Shown here piece by piece: positions 11,988-24,779 of a stretch of DNA of 64,000 bases. Source of the DNA: Suillus spraguei (Eukaryota; Basidiomycota; Agaricomycetes; Boletales; Suillaceae); contig JABCPU010000143.1 in NCBI GenBank assembly GCA_016800925.1, forward strand, positions 62,001 to 126,000, in the 5' to 3' direction. The stretch's first letter is position 1; the number at the start of each line of letters is the position of its first letter. Made by a program: the position numbers and the translations under genes. The notes below the pieces were generated by a model that ran no database searches, was not told where the DNA came from, and saw nothing but the letters and a program-made list of their open reading frames with translations.

Positions 11988-14480
11988 TCATTTGAACATC
12001 CCCGCCGCCGCCCAATTGTCCACCCATTGTACTGCATCTGCCGATAACAGCGGCTCCAGCTCCTTGACCATCGGACTGACGCATTGAGCTACATCCGCGA
12101 CGAATGGAGTAAAGCCACCCGCTTCTGAGGGTATCTCGCCAGATGCCCTGATCATGATATCTGATCGTATCATGGAGTGCATGAAGTCCAGAAGCTTGAT
12201 AGCAAGCCGCAATCGAAGTCGGGTGAGAAAATATTCTGCTGGCCATTGAAACACGCGTACGATATACTTAATATCTTCCTTCCTCGTGTCCTTGGCAGTT
12301 GAGTCAAACTTTTCAAGTCACATCAAGAATGGAATAAGAGGCAACGAGACGCAAGCCGCATAACTGCCCCCACACTATCGGCCTCGGGTGTATGAGATTA
12401 ACCACAACGGGAGGCTCTTCTTCCGCGAAAGCCACATCAAGAATAGCATTTGATACAGCGTGGGGAGGTATCCAGGTTAGAAGTTGAGCCGTGTGTTAAT
12501 GATGGGTACCTCCCGAATACCTTTTGGAAAGATACCGACACTTATCTATCGGGCTTCGGCAAGTCCACCTAGACCGACATTCGACTCAACGGTGATCGGC
12601 AGTCATTCTGTCGTCGACCGAGCTCCTCGCGTGGGCCAGATATTTGATCAATTCTAAATGAGGCTGCTCATTTACTGACCTTGTTTGGTAGTGTTTATCA
12701 GATTTGCACACTACATGGAAGCAGCATACTACTTACCCTTTTACAAATGTGTTTGCTCGCGGCACAACCAGAAGCTTCTGTGACTGCGCAAGTTACACTG
12801 CACTTCCTCCGGGAGATATTCATTCGCCGTATCCCAGGCTTGAACAGTTGACGTAGAAGATGTCAACATGACATCTGGATGGCGTGGAGAATATAGTGGG
12901 AGGGTTTATAATAATTTCGAGTTTCCCACTTGAGCTACAGTGCCAGTTACGGACGCGCACACCTATGTTGTGTTTTAATGGGCTTGAATTGACTATTTTA
13001 GTCTGATTGACAGCGAAGCAAACCTTTAATACAAATGCTCATCCAGACCCAAGTTATCGTGAGGTATCAGTTTCTACATGCATCGGTTTCTCCGACTGTA
13101 GATATCCAAACTGCATCCTTCGAAACGGATTTTCTGTCATAGTTGGTTAGTTGCCGCTTCTATTGATGGACCATATACCGTACACATCCACGCTGGAGCA
13201 GAGATGAAGGCAGGTATGAGCCAAGACCACTGTGGCCCCACTCAAGATGATCGTTACTGATACATGATCACCTCGGTGTCAATCAGAGTAACGGGGTCAT
13301 CTCTGGCAGAGCTATCAAATCAGACCGAATACTTCTCGATCATATTCTCGACGTCACTTTCGGCATCAACAGCGTTTGGACTGTTTTGTGACAATAATAC
13401 ATTGATGATGCTGGGTCGCGAGCCCGCTGATCGAAGGATTTGAAAAGTTCTGCCTTGATCTGCGATGCTGATACCTGGGCGTCGCAATCTAGCGACAACC
13501 TAAGGGAGCCAGACTAGACGTATGGGATCAGTAGAACATATGCCTTGATTCGCCCTCAGCCCACCTGTCAAAACCTTGAGAAAAAAGTATCAACTATGTG
13601 AGGGGCATTCACAGTAGCAGCGTGGAGTACAAGCTAGCTCTCGATCTCATTCGTAGTCCTGTTCATAGGCAACGACACATTCATGCTTGCCCTGCCCTCC
13701 AACTTTTCGTGCCTGTCACCTACCAATGACATGTTCATGCATTAGCGAGTAGGGTACAGCTTGACAGTTCCTGTTCGAGCTTGTAACATGGGGTTTACAC
13801 TGCTCACAAGAACCATTTCCTTGAATATCCTGCTAGAGGCAGGAGCATTCTGATTCTAAATCTGGCCTTTACTTGCATCATCAGACTGGACAGCAACAAA
13901 TGCATACAGCGTGAGCTTACTCAACTCCATTCCTGAACTCAGCAAGCCACTTCTCGTCATCAAGGTCGATTTCATGTCTCGCTCGCGGCTCTATGAAGAT
14001 TCCCACATGGTTGCGTCCTCGGCCAAATATGGCGGTACCGTTCACGTAGGGACTTGCGGCAATGCTGTTCTCTATGGGAGTCGTTACAGTCTTTTCTCCA
14101 GATGAAAGTACTAAAACGTCATCGATCCTTCCTATGTTGCAAGGACAACATCAGAAAGCTGTATGAATGTGGATGACACAAGTTTCAGTCTTACACTTTC
14201 TGCATACCCCCGACCATTGGATGCTTGATAAATATATCTAAAGGAGTATAACCGAGAGACTCTTGATGTGTCGGAACTGTAAGTGTTCAACAACTGAGGG
14301 TACATAAACGCTGAGACATACCAAAACTTGGCATTCATATATGCCGTCGTCCTGAGGAAATCACCTGATCCTAAAGTTTGGTCCAGATCGCATCCAGTCC
14401 TACAATACGTGCTCAACTTCATTTTCGACGATATTATGTAGCACTGTAAAGAGAACAGTTTGACCCCTGCGTCCACTAGG
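11988..14480 (-). pseudogene. NRPS-like (adenylation-carrier-reductase) enzyme relic
   Basis: NRPS-like carboxylate reductases of basidiomycetes activate an acid, load it on a carrier protein and reduce it with NADPH. The remains read on the minus strand in the correct order. A segment near 14200-14250 reads LDIFIKHP. An exon at 13921-14131 carries the adenylation motif GRIDDVLVLSSGEKT and then FGRGRNHVGIFIEP. Near 13800-13850 is NAPASSRIFKEMVLVS. Near 13210-13258 is a disrupted Rossmann motif resembling TIILSGAT followed in another frame by LGSYL. A C-terminal exon at 11988-12254 has IKLLDFMHSMIRSD, EAGGFTPF, LEPLLSADAVQWVDNW and a stop. Between these blocks frames break and domains are missing. 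Seen: ordered fragments. Inferred: a decayed gene that once needed the neighbouring transferase. Confidence 0.7.
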
Positions 14481-17400
14481 GCATTTTATATCTTGGGTGC
14501 GAGCGGACCGCTAGCAAAGACCTATTATTATAGACAACGTGAGTTGTTCCTTATCCGAAAAAAACCCTCGATAATGAACGTATGACCTACAATATATGGA
14601 AGGATGCGGGTGGGTAAATTGGACGCGCTGCCAAGGGAGGCGACCAGCGTGAACAGCTGAATATATAAACTAAAGATATAATACTATGGCAAGTGGCAAG
14701 GGTGCAGAACCAACATGGATGGGAGTGGGAAAGTTATTGAATGCATACTAGAACGCCTTCTGGCCGGCGCCGATCAGAAAACTGGTGAGAGGAAGACATA
14801 TGCGCATGTGTGCGAAGCAAACCACGCGCACACATGCAGCAAATCACGAATATGATGCATGCAGCTGATCGATCCTGGTGATCACAGTGCAGCCTGCAGG
14901 CGTCTTTCGGGATTTTCCGGTCTGGTGCCAGAAAGACGCTGACAGAGACCTCACTGACCCATTTTCGGACCTTCTGGATTATACGTACTTCACGTAGCTA
15001 ACTGCAATTTTCCGCATCAAAAACGGTACGAAAACAATGTTCTCCTCTTCTCAATGTGGCTGACAGGGTCAATTTCTTCTACTCCGGAGGTAGAAATATG
15101 TACATCGCTCTGCGATCCATGCAATCACTGATATGCTCTATTGTATACTCAAGGGTGGGTTGACTTCAACAGTCTCGCCACTTAGCCTGTTAGGTCAATC
15201 AGAAGACGTGCTCAAGGAAGGAGATGGTCTCACCATCAAAACCTTGCTGAATTACTGGTACAGTGCCACTGGGCACGAAGGACGATGCCCTTTGTGGCAA
15301 CTCAAATTCCAAATCCGTTGGATCGTACTCCGTCAAATTTGATATACATAGGAGTGAGTGGCGATTAAGCTTCCACAGGTCGAGTTGCATTCGAGTTGCA
15401 AGAAGACCCTGTGCTACGATCTGTGATCTGAAAACAATAGGTATGCATGAAGATATCGAAATCCACGCTTCAAGCACTGGGCCATAATTACCCTGTAGAA
15501 CCACGAGGTTATTTCATAAATTCATAGACGTTGAGGACACATACCGGAACAAAGCAGATTGTAGCGATATTGATTATGGTGAATACTGCAAAATATTAGT
15601 GTTCATATTGACGTTAATATATTTACTCACATAGCCCGGCAAGGATATAGCCTATACTGTATTGTGACACCAATGTTAAAAGCCGGCAGCCTCTTGTGGC
15701 ACGGTAGAATCTGATCATTCTGTAAAAGGTGAAAGCAACGATCTTTGCGCAAGAATTGTGGTTTTAGTTGTAATTCCAGGTTGGGCCATGCACGACGGAC
15801 CAATTTCAAGGAGGAACAAAAGGATGTAAGGTGAAAGAACGAGATGGACCGATATCGGAGTATGGGAGTAACAACCTGCTGTGACTGGAAGAGTCCTGCT
15901 TTAGACATAAGTAGTGACTTCACCTTGAAAAGACTTACAATCAGCCTTGTTCGATTGTAGCCCGCATCCCACTAGCAGTATTGTCATCCCGCAGAAAAAA
16001 GCCTATCAAAGTTGTGAGTAATGAGATTAGAAAAAACTTTTTTTCTTTTATCTGGGAGATACTCACCAGGTACATTACCAACAACGCTATTCGAACACGC
16101 GGATCACAGTTCCATAACGCATACGTTCGTAGGACAAAAGATATCTAGATGTATGCCGACTTCAGTCATGTTTATCCGATACAATGTATCCCTTACACTC
16201 CGCGCATAGCAGGATAATCGCAAGAAGTACTATCACAATCGGTCAGCGGGACAGTAGGTCGTGGAGACTCCGCACGCTAACCTATGTTACTCTCAGCAAG
16301 CCACGGGCAGGCCTCGCACGATTGTGAGTCAAACCTGTCCAGCGTTTCTTAGTCGCATGCATACCTCAACGCTCGGTGAGAGGACCACTGGAACAGGATG
16401 TTTGTTTAGTGAGTTATGGGATTAAGACAATGACCAACGTACTTCGAACGCGCAGGCCATATATTACGAAGGGTGTGTAACGACATCCAATAAATAGCCC
16501 TTTCGTCAGTGTCACTCGAGAACCCAAGAGGTAGTCGAGCTGTTGGGGTTCTAAACCAACTGCCCCACTATATGGAATACACTGCGTACCTCGTCGACCA
16601 GGTTGGTCACGAAATCGTACATCTAGTCCGGCCGTACAGTATCAACATCTGTTTCACTCTGTCAACATGACAGGATAACGTACCACACTCGTTACAAGGA
16701 CAACTTTCAACAAGTTTCATAAGTATGGTGGGCTGCCCAAGATAGAACATCTGACTCACTAAAAACATTCTGTATACACATTAAGGGCCGTTAATTGGGA
16801 TACCACAAGAAAGACTGGATGGCAATTACATTTACACCTCGAGGTGGCAGCAGTGTAGTTTGAACTGCAGCAGAAGGGGCGTAATAATTAGTATCCATGG
16901 GAGTAGAATCAGTGTGCGCGGCACTCACAAGAAACTTTTATCGATCACCAACATTCAGGTCTGCAGGGTTGATATTGAACGTTGAGGTCTCAAGGTACAG
17001 GTGCCAGTGACATCCCTGTGTATGGAATAATGAATTACGTTTTACCAGACATTGGCACAGTCAATCTGCCATGTATGCGAGATCAGAGATGTAGACGGGG
17101 CAGGGGCCCTAGTAGACTAGCTAGTATTGTCCGACATAGGGTACATTACCCCAACGGACATAAATTGGAAAAAAAAACTGTCATGTAGTCATGGAACGAA
17201 TGAGGCACCGCGACACTCACAAGAGACTTTTATTAATCGCCAACACTCAGGCATGCAGGGTTGGATGTTCAACGTCGAGGCCTGAGGTTCCCTGTGTATA
17301 AAATAATGAATTACGATTTGCCAGACATGCCGCCGATCTAGAACTAGCCACTGATTATCTGTTACCATTGGTACCTGAAAGATGCTTTCAAGTCAGCACA

Positions 17401-20099
17401 ACATGGCAACCGCAACAAACCAGCTACACGCACTGAGATACAGAGCTGATACTAGGGACCAGCGCTGCTTCTGGAATTAAGGTGTTTTTATCTGTGTTCT
17501 CTTGACATAAGACCATACTCATCCAAATCGATTCGACCTACATATGTAACCATTTTTAGCGAGATGATTGCTCTGACCAATGACATTGACATACATCTTG
17601 TCCTCATGCAAGTACTAAACATACTTGTAAGTTATCGGTAGTCTTTAAAGATTAGCATGCACACCCCAATCATACATCATCCCAACAAAGGTGGCAACTG
17701 CGAAACAGAAGCCAAGGTTAGATTGAGTCAGCTTCAACGTTTCACTGCTCACTACAAACCTGTAAAATAGCTGGCAAAATCATATGCATTGATGGATGGC
17801 CACCAAGTGAGATCGTTTAAGATTATATTGGAAGAGACTCTGATGGGTGCGGGTGAGAGGCGAAACTTAGACCTATGACAAAAAATTCGCACTGTGTATT
17901 CCTATACTGCTATCCAATGCTTGGATAACCGAAATGGGATCAAGGGGTTACATAATACCCGTGCACTCCATGTAGATCGCTTGATAATGAGCGTGCCGGG
18001 TGCGATGAGTTCTTGTATTCAATTGTCAGACCTTGTTCCAGCTTCATCTGAACTCCTGTGCTCGGATTTGCATTTGCGTGGTGCAACTAGAAAGTTTAGA
18101 CTCTGGAGTGTTAACTCTTCAAGTTGGCAAGCAGACGAGCACGAGATTCGGAGTTACAAGTAATAGGTGTGTAGCCCAAGCTTGTAGGTACTCAAACAAC
18201 CTCAGAACGCGTACCAATTACTTGTGTACCATCAAAGAGCTTAGTGGTTAGATGTTAGGAAACAATACTGGTATTGAGGTATTGAGGTGGGACACGAAAA
18301 TATGAGCAGCAAAATAGCTGAAGGTACCAGAGTGACATGCAGTGCGAAATGTCAAGAGGTGAGTGGAACGTATCAAGAATGTATGTGGCACCAAACGCCT
18401 GGCGGATTCTAAAATGCGATTGTCAATATTCTGATCCATGACTCGATGATAGCATGCACCAAGTTTACCGTAGCCTGAGTGCGCCGCAGTGGCGGCCAGT
18501 GGATAATAGTCAGGAAGAGCAAGATTAAAGATTAACTTATATAAATAACTATCAATATATTACATAATTATTTAAGTTGTGGTGCTTGGTCCACGCGCAC
18601 GGACCTTGAAGCACCTGTTCGATTTCCTCCAGAAATGATTTCTTGGTCGTGACCCCAGACCTAGAAACATCTTACACTCAAAAGGGCACGCAAACTTATC
18701 ACTGGCACCAACTAGAACCAGAATTTACAATCTGTTCTCGTCAATCAAACACCGCTATGGATTGCCTGTTACTCTACGTGCACTGGTTGCTGATTAGCGG
18801 TTTGTAGACATACCTCGATTCGTCCCCAAACATACTATCTATCATATATGGCAAAACCGAGCATACGGCCAAGGAGGCGCTCGCCACGATCTCTTTATTA
18901 TTCAATGTCTGTTTGTGAGCCCATGTTTTACGACCTTCAAGGTGGCTTGTACAAGTGACAAATTGACACGGTGGATCCAGTATTTGCACTCCACCATGCA
19001 CCGCGGACGAATCATGATAGTATGCCTTTTTAGCAGTGCTTCTGGGTATTCGATTTCATATCGCTCCAACCATCGCAGAACCATAAAATTGGCTTGTGAA
19101 CCTCACAGAAATATGCTGTAACACGGGTCGCCAAGAACATGCAATCTAATTGATGTGAATGGTGCCGGTGATAGGTGTCACCTATACATGCATGGCAGTT
19201 CTGCAGATTCTTTCCCAAACTCGGATGAAACACTACAGGATGAATGGCTTATATTTGACCATGCAAATGAAATACTCAGTCACCAGCCTCTTCGCTGATC
19301 ATGCTGCTTAGGCCGATGTGAGGAGATGCTGAGTAGCGTAGGCGGCCCAAAGGGCATTACGACTGCTAGCATAGCCACCACCCAATATGGTTGATGCCTT
19401 TGAACAGCGACATTGACTGCCAGTCAAAGGCCCAATACAGGATCCATGTATGGCAAATATAGGCTTTAGCAAGTTGAAGAATAGATGTTTTCAAGTCTGC
19501 GAGCGCTCACCACTATTATTGAGCTGAAGCTTGAGGCAACTGAGTAGAGCACACAGTCGAACGAGGAACTCCCTGAACCAACCCTGACAAGCACTTGCCA
19601 GACCATAGATTCTTTCAATCGAGATACTGTCGCCTCAAATTCGCCGACCATATTGATTTCTATACAGTCCAATGCTCGACATCCCAGGGTATAGAACTAT
19701 GTTCTTATCCTATCTCCCGGGTCAGTGCTCCATTTCTATGTGCTGTAATATTCATGACTGGCTATTCCTATGCTTTCATTGAAAGGAACGCAGTATTTTC
19801 TATGCAGAAGCGCCACTCGAAAGAAGCACGAAGGGGGAGAATCGCAGAATGCGAATACCGTCTTTGTATAAAGACGCGATGGACCCTTATGCGTCGCTCT
19901 CCATAATTGGCTCATAGGTTATCCCTTCATTATTGTGGGTAAACTCGAATATTGCACCCTTTCTGCTTTGCATACAAGTACAGTCGCAGTTTTCTGAAGC
20001 TGGAAGTGTCGTCCTTCCCTATGATGACTCGCTGATTTATTACAGTGGTCGGTGGTACGATAGGCCAGAGACGTGATGGTACCATGTGAGCTCGTCTTC
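14481..20099. other. Gene-poor decayed interval
   Basis: No family could be recognised on either strand. Minus-strand coding-like scraps occur at about 15199-15504 (DLWKLNRHSLL, LEFELPQRASSFVPS) and 15650-15720 (IRFYRATRGCRLL). They may be remains of the same upstream gene or of a membrane-protein gene. Very A/T-rich sequence lies near 18530-18570. I could not find tRNA or rRNA genes. Confidence 0.4.
16916..17350. repeat. Imperfect tandem duplication, ~290 bp offset
   Basis: About 140 bp at 16916-17065 recurs at 17208-17350, sharing CACTCACAAGA, CTTTTAT, TGCAGGGTT, CCCTGTGTAT and AATAATGAATTACG. Substitutions and short indels separate the copies. Function unknown. Confidence 0.65.
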
Positions 20100-21340
20100 C
20101 CAGCAGTTCTGGCTCAACTTATCGAGCGATTCGTAGGACCGGCTCCGGCTTCAATATCAATGTGTAGAACCTCTCCAACTTGACATTGAACCCTGGTTCC
20201 TACACGTTCGATCCCGGTTGGCTATGTGTCGGTAAACTGTGGGAGTTTTCCAAGCTTCAGCCCCACAGAAAGTGTCAATGTTATCCCTTTTGGCGACCTC
20301 TTCTGTGCACCGGACGCAGTAGTGAGGATCAACTTGGTGGGATGGCAAGACAACCATGTGAACCTCGAGAGCATCGAGCTCAGCGTGTGCGGTGAGTCTG
20401 TTAAATTGGAGCGGACGTCTCGTCATTTAACCACACCTCGTTCAACCAGGGTCCAGTCTTCCGCCTTATGAACCATCCCATATTACTTTCCGGTGCATTG
20501 GAGACTCGTTGTCTGCTGCAAGTACTTGATGCATCACTCACCTCTCGTTTATCACAAAAAAGGGCTAATACCTTCCGTTGGGTGTCGACCAAGCCTGGCC
20601 GTTCGTTATACCTGAGTACTTTAGAAGTGAACATAACACTCGAGCTCAACCTAGAATTGCTCTCTCAGTCAGTCTACATTGCCTCCATTCGGACTGATTA
20701 GTGCGCCCTGCTGTCTAGCCCCGTAGGGTATCGACTCGTACGGTGATATCCATGGAATGAATGTCACCCCATTCTTCCAAGTCTAGCCTTCCACCTTGTC
20801 CCCTTTGAGCTGCTCTTATGACCTCGCGGTGACTTCGAAGACAGAAGACACACAGTACTACTATGGTAAGTCTGATCTGCTCGAATCGATGTTACGCAAG
20901 TCTCACGGAAGAGAACGGATCCCTTGCACAGCTACGCAACCCCCTGGAACTTCAGGCGAGACTACCCCGCTGCCACTCATGCCGTATGTATAATCAGGTG
21001 AGTTCCAATCTAGATCTTTGCTACCTCTTCCTTGCAACGTGGCCGCTAGTGAGGATGCTGAACTTGATACGGCTCCGGTTAGTGCTAACGACAGCGGAAA
21101 TAACATTACGGCGTCGTTCTATCAGGTTCTTACCTTACCTGCTTCCTGTCTTCTCGTACGACTCGCTGCCGTTGTCTCGCCCGCTAGACCTATATAAACT
21201 TCCTGGAAACTCCCTGAAAAATATCCGCATTACCTACCCCGCGCAGTCCCCCTATTTATCATTCTGCCGGTATGATAGATCTTTTCTCTCGAACCTGTGT
21301 ATTTATGTCAACACACACCCTAGATTCATTTAGTAGGATT
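20100..21340 (+). other. Decayed coding-like stretch, family not recognised
   Basis: The plus strand shows coding-like peptides in shifting frames: LTLNPGSYTFDPGW, then in another frame VNCGSFPSFSPTESVNV and VRINLVGWQDNHVNLES at about 20230-20390, then TPWNFRRDYPAATHAV near 20940-20990, then ELDTAPVSANDSGNNIT near 21060-21110. The composition suggests a secreted or surface enzyme, but I do not recognise the family. The frames do not join cleanly with short introns, so this is probably a relic. The possible gene could start before 20100. Confidence 0.3.
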
Positions 21341-22433
21341 GGCCTAGCCCTGAAGGTCATCCCCCACTTTTACCGTGTAGGTAGCTATCAGCAAGTCGTA
21401 AACCACCGGTGGGTGTTTGGTGGCACGATTTCACATCTGAATAATACATGATATACTAATCTTGTCGATTCATTAGGCAAGGACTTGGAGATAAAAACGT
21501 ACTATACCTGGTAAACACAATGAAATGGATCGGCCACAGTATTTGCCGTGGGCATTTCATTTTATTTCTCAGAGTGGAATAATATGATGTAATTTGTAAA
21601 CATCCAGCAATTTGCACCCCACTCCACTGTTTAGGGCCACCAGGACTTAAACAGTGGGGTACTCCGAGAGTTCGCTCGAAGAATAGGGACGGTGGCTGAG
21701 GGTCGCTGAGCACTGCCAATTTCCAAACATCCTAAATGGTGTGACATACGGTGCAAGCCAATGTCTCCAGGAGTGATATACAACGATATCGTCTGTAACA
21801 TCTTAAAATTACATGCGATAAGCCAGTTCCGCCAGCTGAGTCTACGCCCGAGATTCGCCATGCGGAACAACTTGGGATATTACAACTATCGTTCCTGGCT
21901 GCCTGTTCGTGGCTTTCCAAATTCGCACACCGGGTACGCGAGCAGTGAATTTCCGAGCCCTACTAGAGCCCTGATCAGGCCTGCGATTGTACGCCCTCGC
22001 TCACGGTTCATAGTGGCAGTTCACATCTGTTGGCATGGAGCATCCAATAGGCACGCATCTTTCTGGTCCCAAGGGGTCCAGTGCCATTGACGACAGAGAA
22101 ATTCTCGCACATCGTATGAGAATTCTACATATTCATCTCATGTTCCTGTGTCCGTGAGCTTGGAACTTCCCGCTGCTCAGCCCGGCCGCGCCCCTTCTTT
22201 CCTTCCATAAATCCTTCAAGAACCTAGCCTTTAGCGGTGTCAGAGGCCCAGAACCGATCATTGACCATCATGTATAGCAGGGAGCCTCAGTCGCCAAATA
22301 GCCAGTATTCTGGAGATTCCCACCTTAGGTCGTCAGCGCCGACTATCGATGTCTCACTGCAACTCCATCTTTTGACTACGCCGCCTTGAATGCACCACTA
22401 TGGCCACACCGTCTCTCCGCATCATTCTCAGCG
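21341..22433. other. Intergenic upstream of the coiled-coil gene
   Basis: No supported gene. The last ~250 bp before 22434 are the likely promoter and 5' UTR of the next gene. Confidence 0.4.
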
Positions 22434-23052
22434 ATGGCAGACCAGATAGCAGCTGCGTCACAAGCACTCGCGCTTGTTCCTTCCACAGCATTCAGCGGCG
22501 GTGACATGGCAGCTGAGTTTGCCTCTCTCAAGTCGAAACTCGCGTCGATTGAGAGCACACAAGATCGCCTCGCGGCTGAGTTCGCTGCATTAAAAGAGCA
22601 GTTTACGGAGTTGAACACGGACAAGGGACCTGCCTTGGAAGAGTTGGACAAGAAGATCGAGGCACTCAAGAAGATCGTGGAAATTGAGTACGTTAGTATT
22701 CTAGATGAAACTATATGGGGCTGACGTACCTTTTCTGCTTATCACAGCCAACAGCGACTTCCTGCACGTTTGCACAACTCTAGGTGTACAGTTTTGAATA
22801 AGGGACTCAAGGCGCCCGTTGGAAACGATGGCAAACCACTGGCAAACTTCCCCGCTACTAGGGGAGAATTCGAGCACATTACAAGTCAGTACTGTTTTTT
22901 CTTGAATTTGAAATGGTCCGCTGATCGCATGTCATTCAGAGGAACGCTATGAGGGTATTCTCAAGGCTTATGGTTTGCCTATCAAAGGAGATACCGATGC
23001 CAAGCGAGAGGCTGTTCGTACATTTGCCGGTATCCCTCAAGATGGACTCTAA
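22434..23052 (+). CDS. Conserved coiled-coil protein of unknown function
   Basis: Three exons join in frame: 22434-22687, 22748-22884 and 22940-23052, with introns of 60 and 55 bp (GTACGT...CACAG and GTCAGT...TTCAG). They give 167 residues. Residues ~10-85 form an Ala/Glu/Lys/Leu-rich heptad-like helix (SLKSKLASIESTQDRLAAEF, then LEELDKKIEALKKI). The rest holds a compact segment, TVLNKGLKAPVGNDGKPLAN and FPATRGEFEHIT, ending YEGILKAYGLPIKGD and TFAGIPQ. I have an impression of the same C-terminal segment in other Agaricomycete proteins but know no function for it. No signal peptide or membrane span is visible. The start is the first ATG in frame with the heptads. Clean phases and a normal stop mark it as a live gene. 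Confidence 0.8.
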
Positions 23053-23415
23053 GCATGCAGGAGGAAGGTGCATACCATATGATAGCTCTGATCCATCAAA
23101 TATGAAAGTTACTGGAAATATTGGAAGGACTCAGCTTGCTGGACGAGCTTCGGTCACCCATTTTGGAGGCTATTCAAGTTGGAGACTGACCGACCAGAGA
23201 GATTACGCAATGACGAGATTAGATTGCGTAGTTGCGTAGTTATGAGTACAGTAAATTATACCAGAGCATATATCAGTAGACTAAAATCAATAGACTAAAT
23301 TACTTGCGGAATTAGCTTTCCTTAGCGTGAAGTCGCTTAATCAATGCCATATAAGTTTGTAGTCCGACCCGTAGGCCTCCGAAACCTGTTCGCCTCCTAC
23401 TTACTCTTACACAGC

Positions 23416-24221
23416 ATGTCTCACGAATCCACACAAATCCTACTCAACGCCAATGAGGAGTGGGCGCAAAGCGTGATTAAGGACATACCCGATTTTTTTA
23501 CTCAGTCGGCAACCGGCCAGAGCCCTAAGGTATGTATACTCATCGCACGCCCCATTTAACCCCATTTACGAAGGTAATTTCAGGTCCTTTGGATTGGCTG
23601 CTCCGACTCGCGGGTACCAGAATCAGTGATCACAGCTTCCAAGCCTGGCGATATCTTTGTGCACAGAAACATTGCCAAGTATGTATAAACAATAATTCAT
23701 TGAACTGAGCTCACAATCGTCCCTGCAGCCAATTCCACCTCAACGATGATAGCGCACTCTCCGTCCTCACTTATGCAGTCAAAGTAGTCGGCGTTGAACA
23801 CGGCGAGTTTCTTACTGTTTCATTATAAGGCTTCGATTCTTCCTCTAACGGGTATATATTGTTCACAGTCGTCCTCGTCGGTCATACCAACTGTGGAGGT
23901 GCTGCTGCCTGCTTGAAAGCAGCTGAAGATGCAGCCGCCAACACCGGCGCGTCCCAACCTGACACCCCACTCACGCGCTGGTTAAGCCCGCTCATCGCGC
24001 ACGTTCAATCCCTCGATCTCTCCGGGTGCTCTACAAGTGAAGCGTTGAACAAGGTCGTTGAAACCAATATCATTATGCAAGTCGACAATATCTGCAAGTC
24101 GGAACCGATCACCACTGCGTGGGCAAACCCGAATTCCAAGAAAGTCACTGTGCATGGATGGGTGTACGATCTCTCCCGTGGACGCATCGATGAGCTCGTC
24201 TGCCGCGATGCCCAGGCGTGA
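23416..24221 (+). CDS. Beta-class carbonic anhydrase
   Basis: Interconverts CO2 and bicarbonate using a Zn ion. Four exons, 23416-23529, 23584-23678, 23729-23802 and 23869-24221, give 211 residues in one frame. The zinc-site motifs are present: CSDSRVPES (Cys and the Asp-Arg dyad) and [16 protein letters not shown] (His and second Cys). [11 protein letters not shown] and the C-terminal VHGWVYDL are also typical. Length and order match fungal beta-CAs, and no targeting peptide is obvious, so it is probably cytosolic. An upstream in-frame ATG at 23344 exists, but MSHES at 23416 fits family starts better. The third intron (23803-23868) begins with GC rather than GT, yet it is the only junction that gives [14 protein letters not shown] decayed paralogue lies 0.6 kb downstream. 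Confidence 0.93.
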
Positions 24222-24779
24222 CGAGAATGATTTGTCATTCGTCCATTTCCATATTGGCAACTGGCTGCCTCTATGACAAATTCGAATTTTTTTGGACTCG
24301 ATTTCCTCTAGAATGGCTGCACGCATCAAGGGTGTAGTAGACTTTTTTTATCCCTAGATTATTCGTGCAGCTCAAGAATGTGTTCTTTTTTTTTTGAAGT
24401 TCAAAGTCAAACATCTTCGTTTTCCTATAATGCAGTGATTGTAAATTACTCCTCATTATGATGAAGAAATGAAGAACGCGACTGCTCAATGTAATCAATG
24501 ACAGTGAACTTTGCTTTGGGAACCCGAGGTAACGATGGTCCCAGCGCTCAGTCTGGATAATCAAATGAAATTTCACGGCGTCGAGACTGGTTATCAGAAG
24601 TCAATTGATAGAAACCCAGATGCATCCAATCGGAATCCAACAGTAGCATTACACCATGTAGGCGGGCGCCGCTACCAAGTTCTTTTGTTCAGAATCAAGG
24701 GTTTAATTTTGCTGTTCATTCCAACATCAACATGAATCTGCGTAAGCCTTCTAATTCAGTAGTGGGCGCTGAAGATAGC

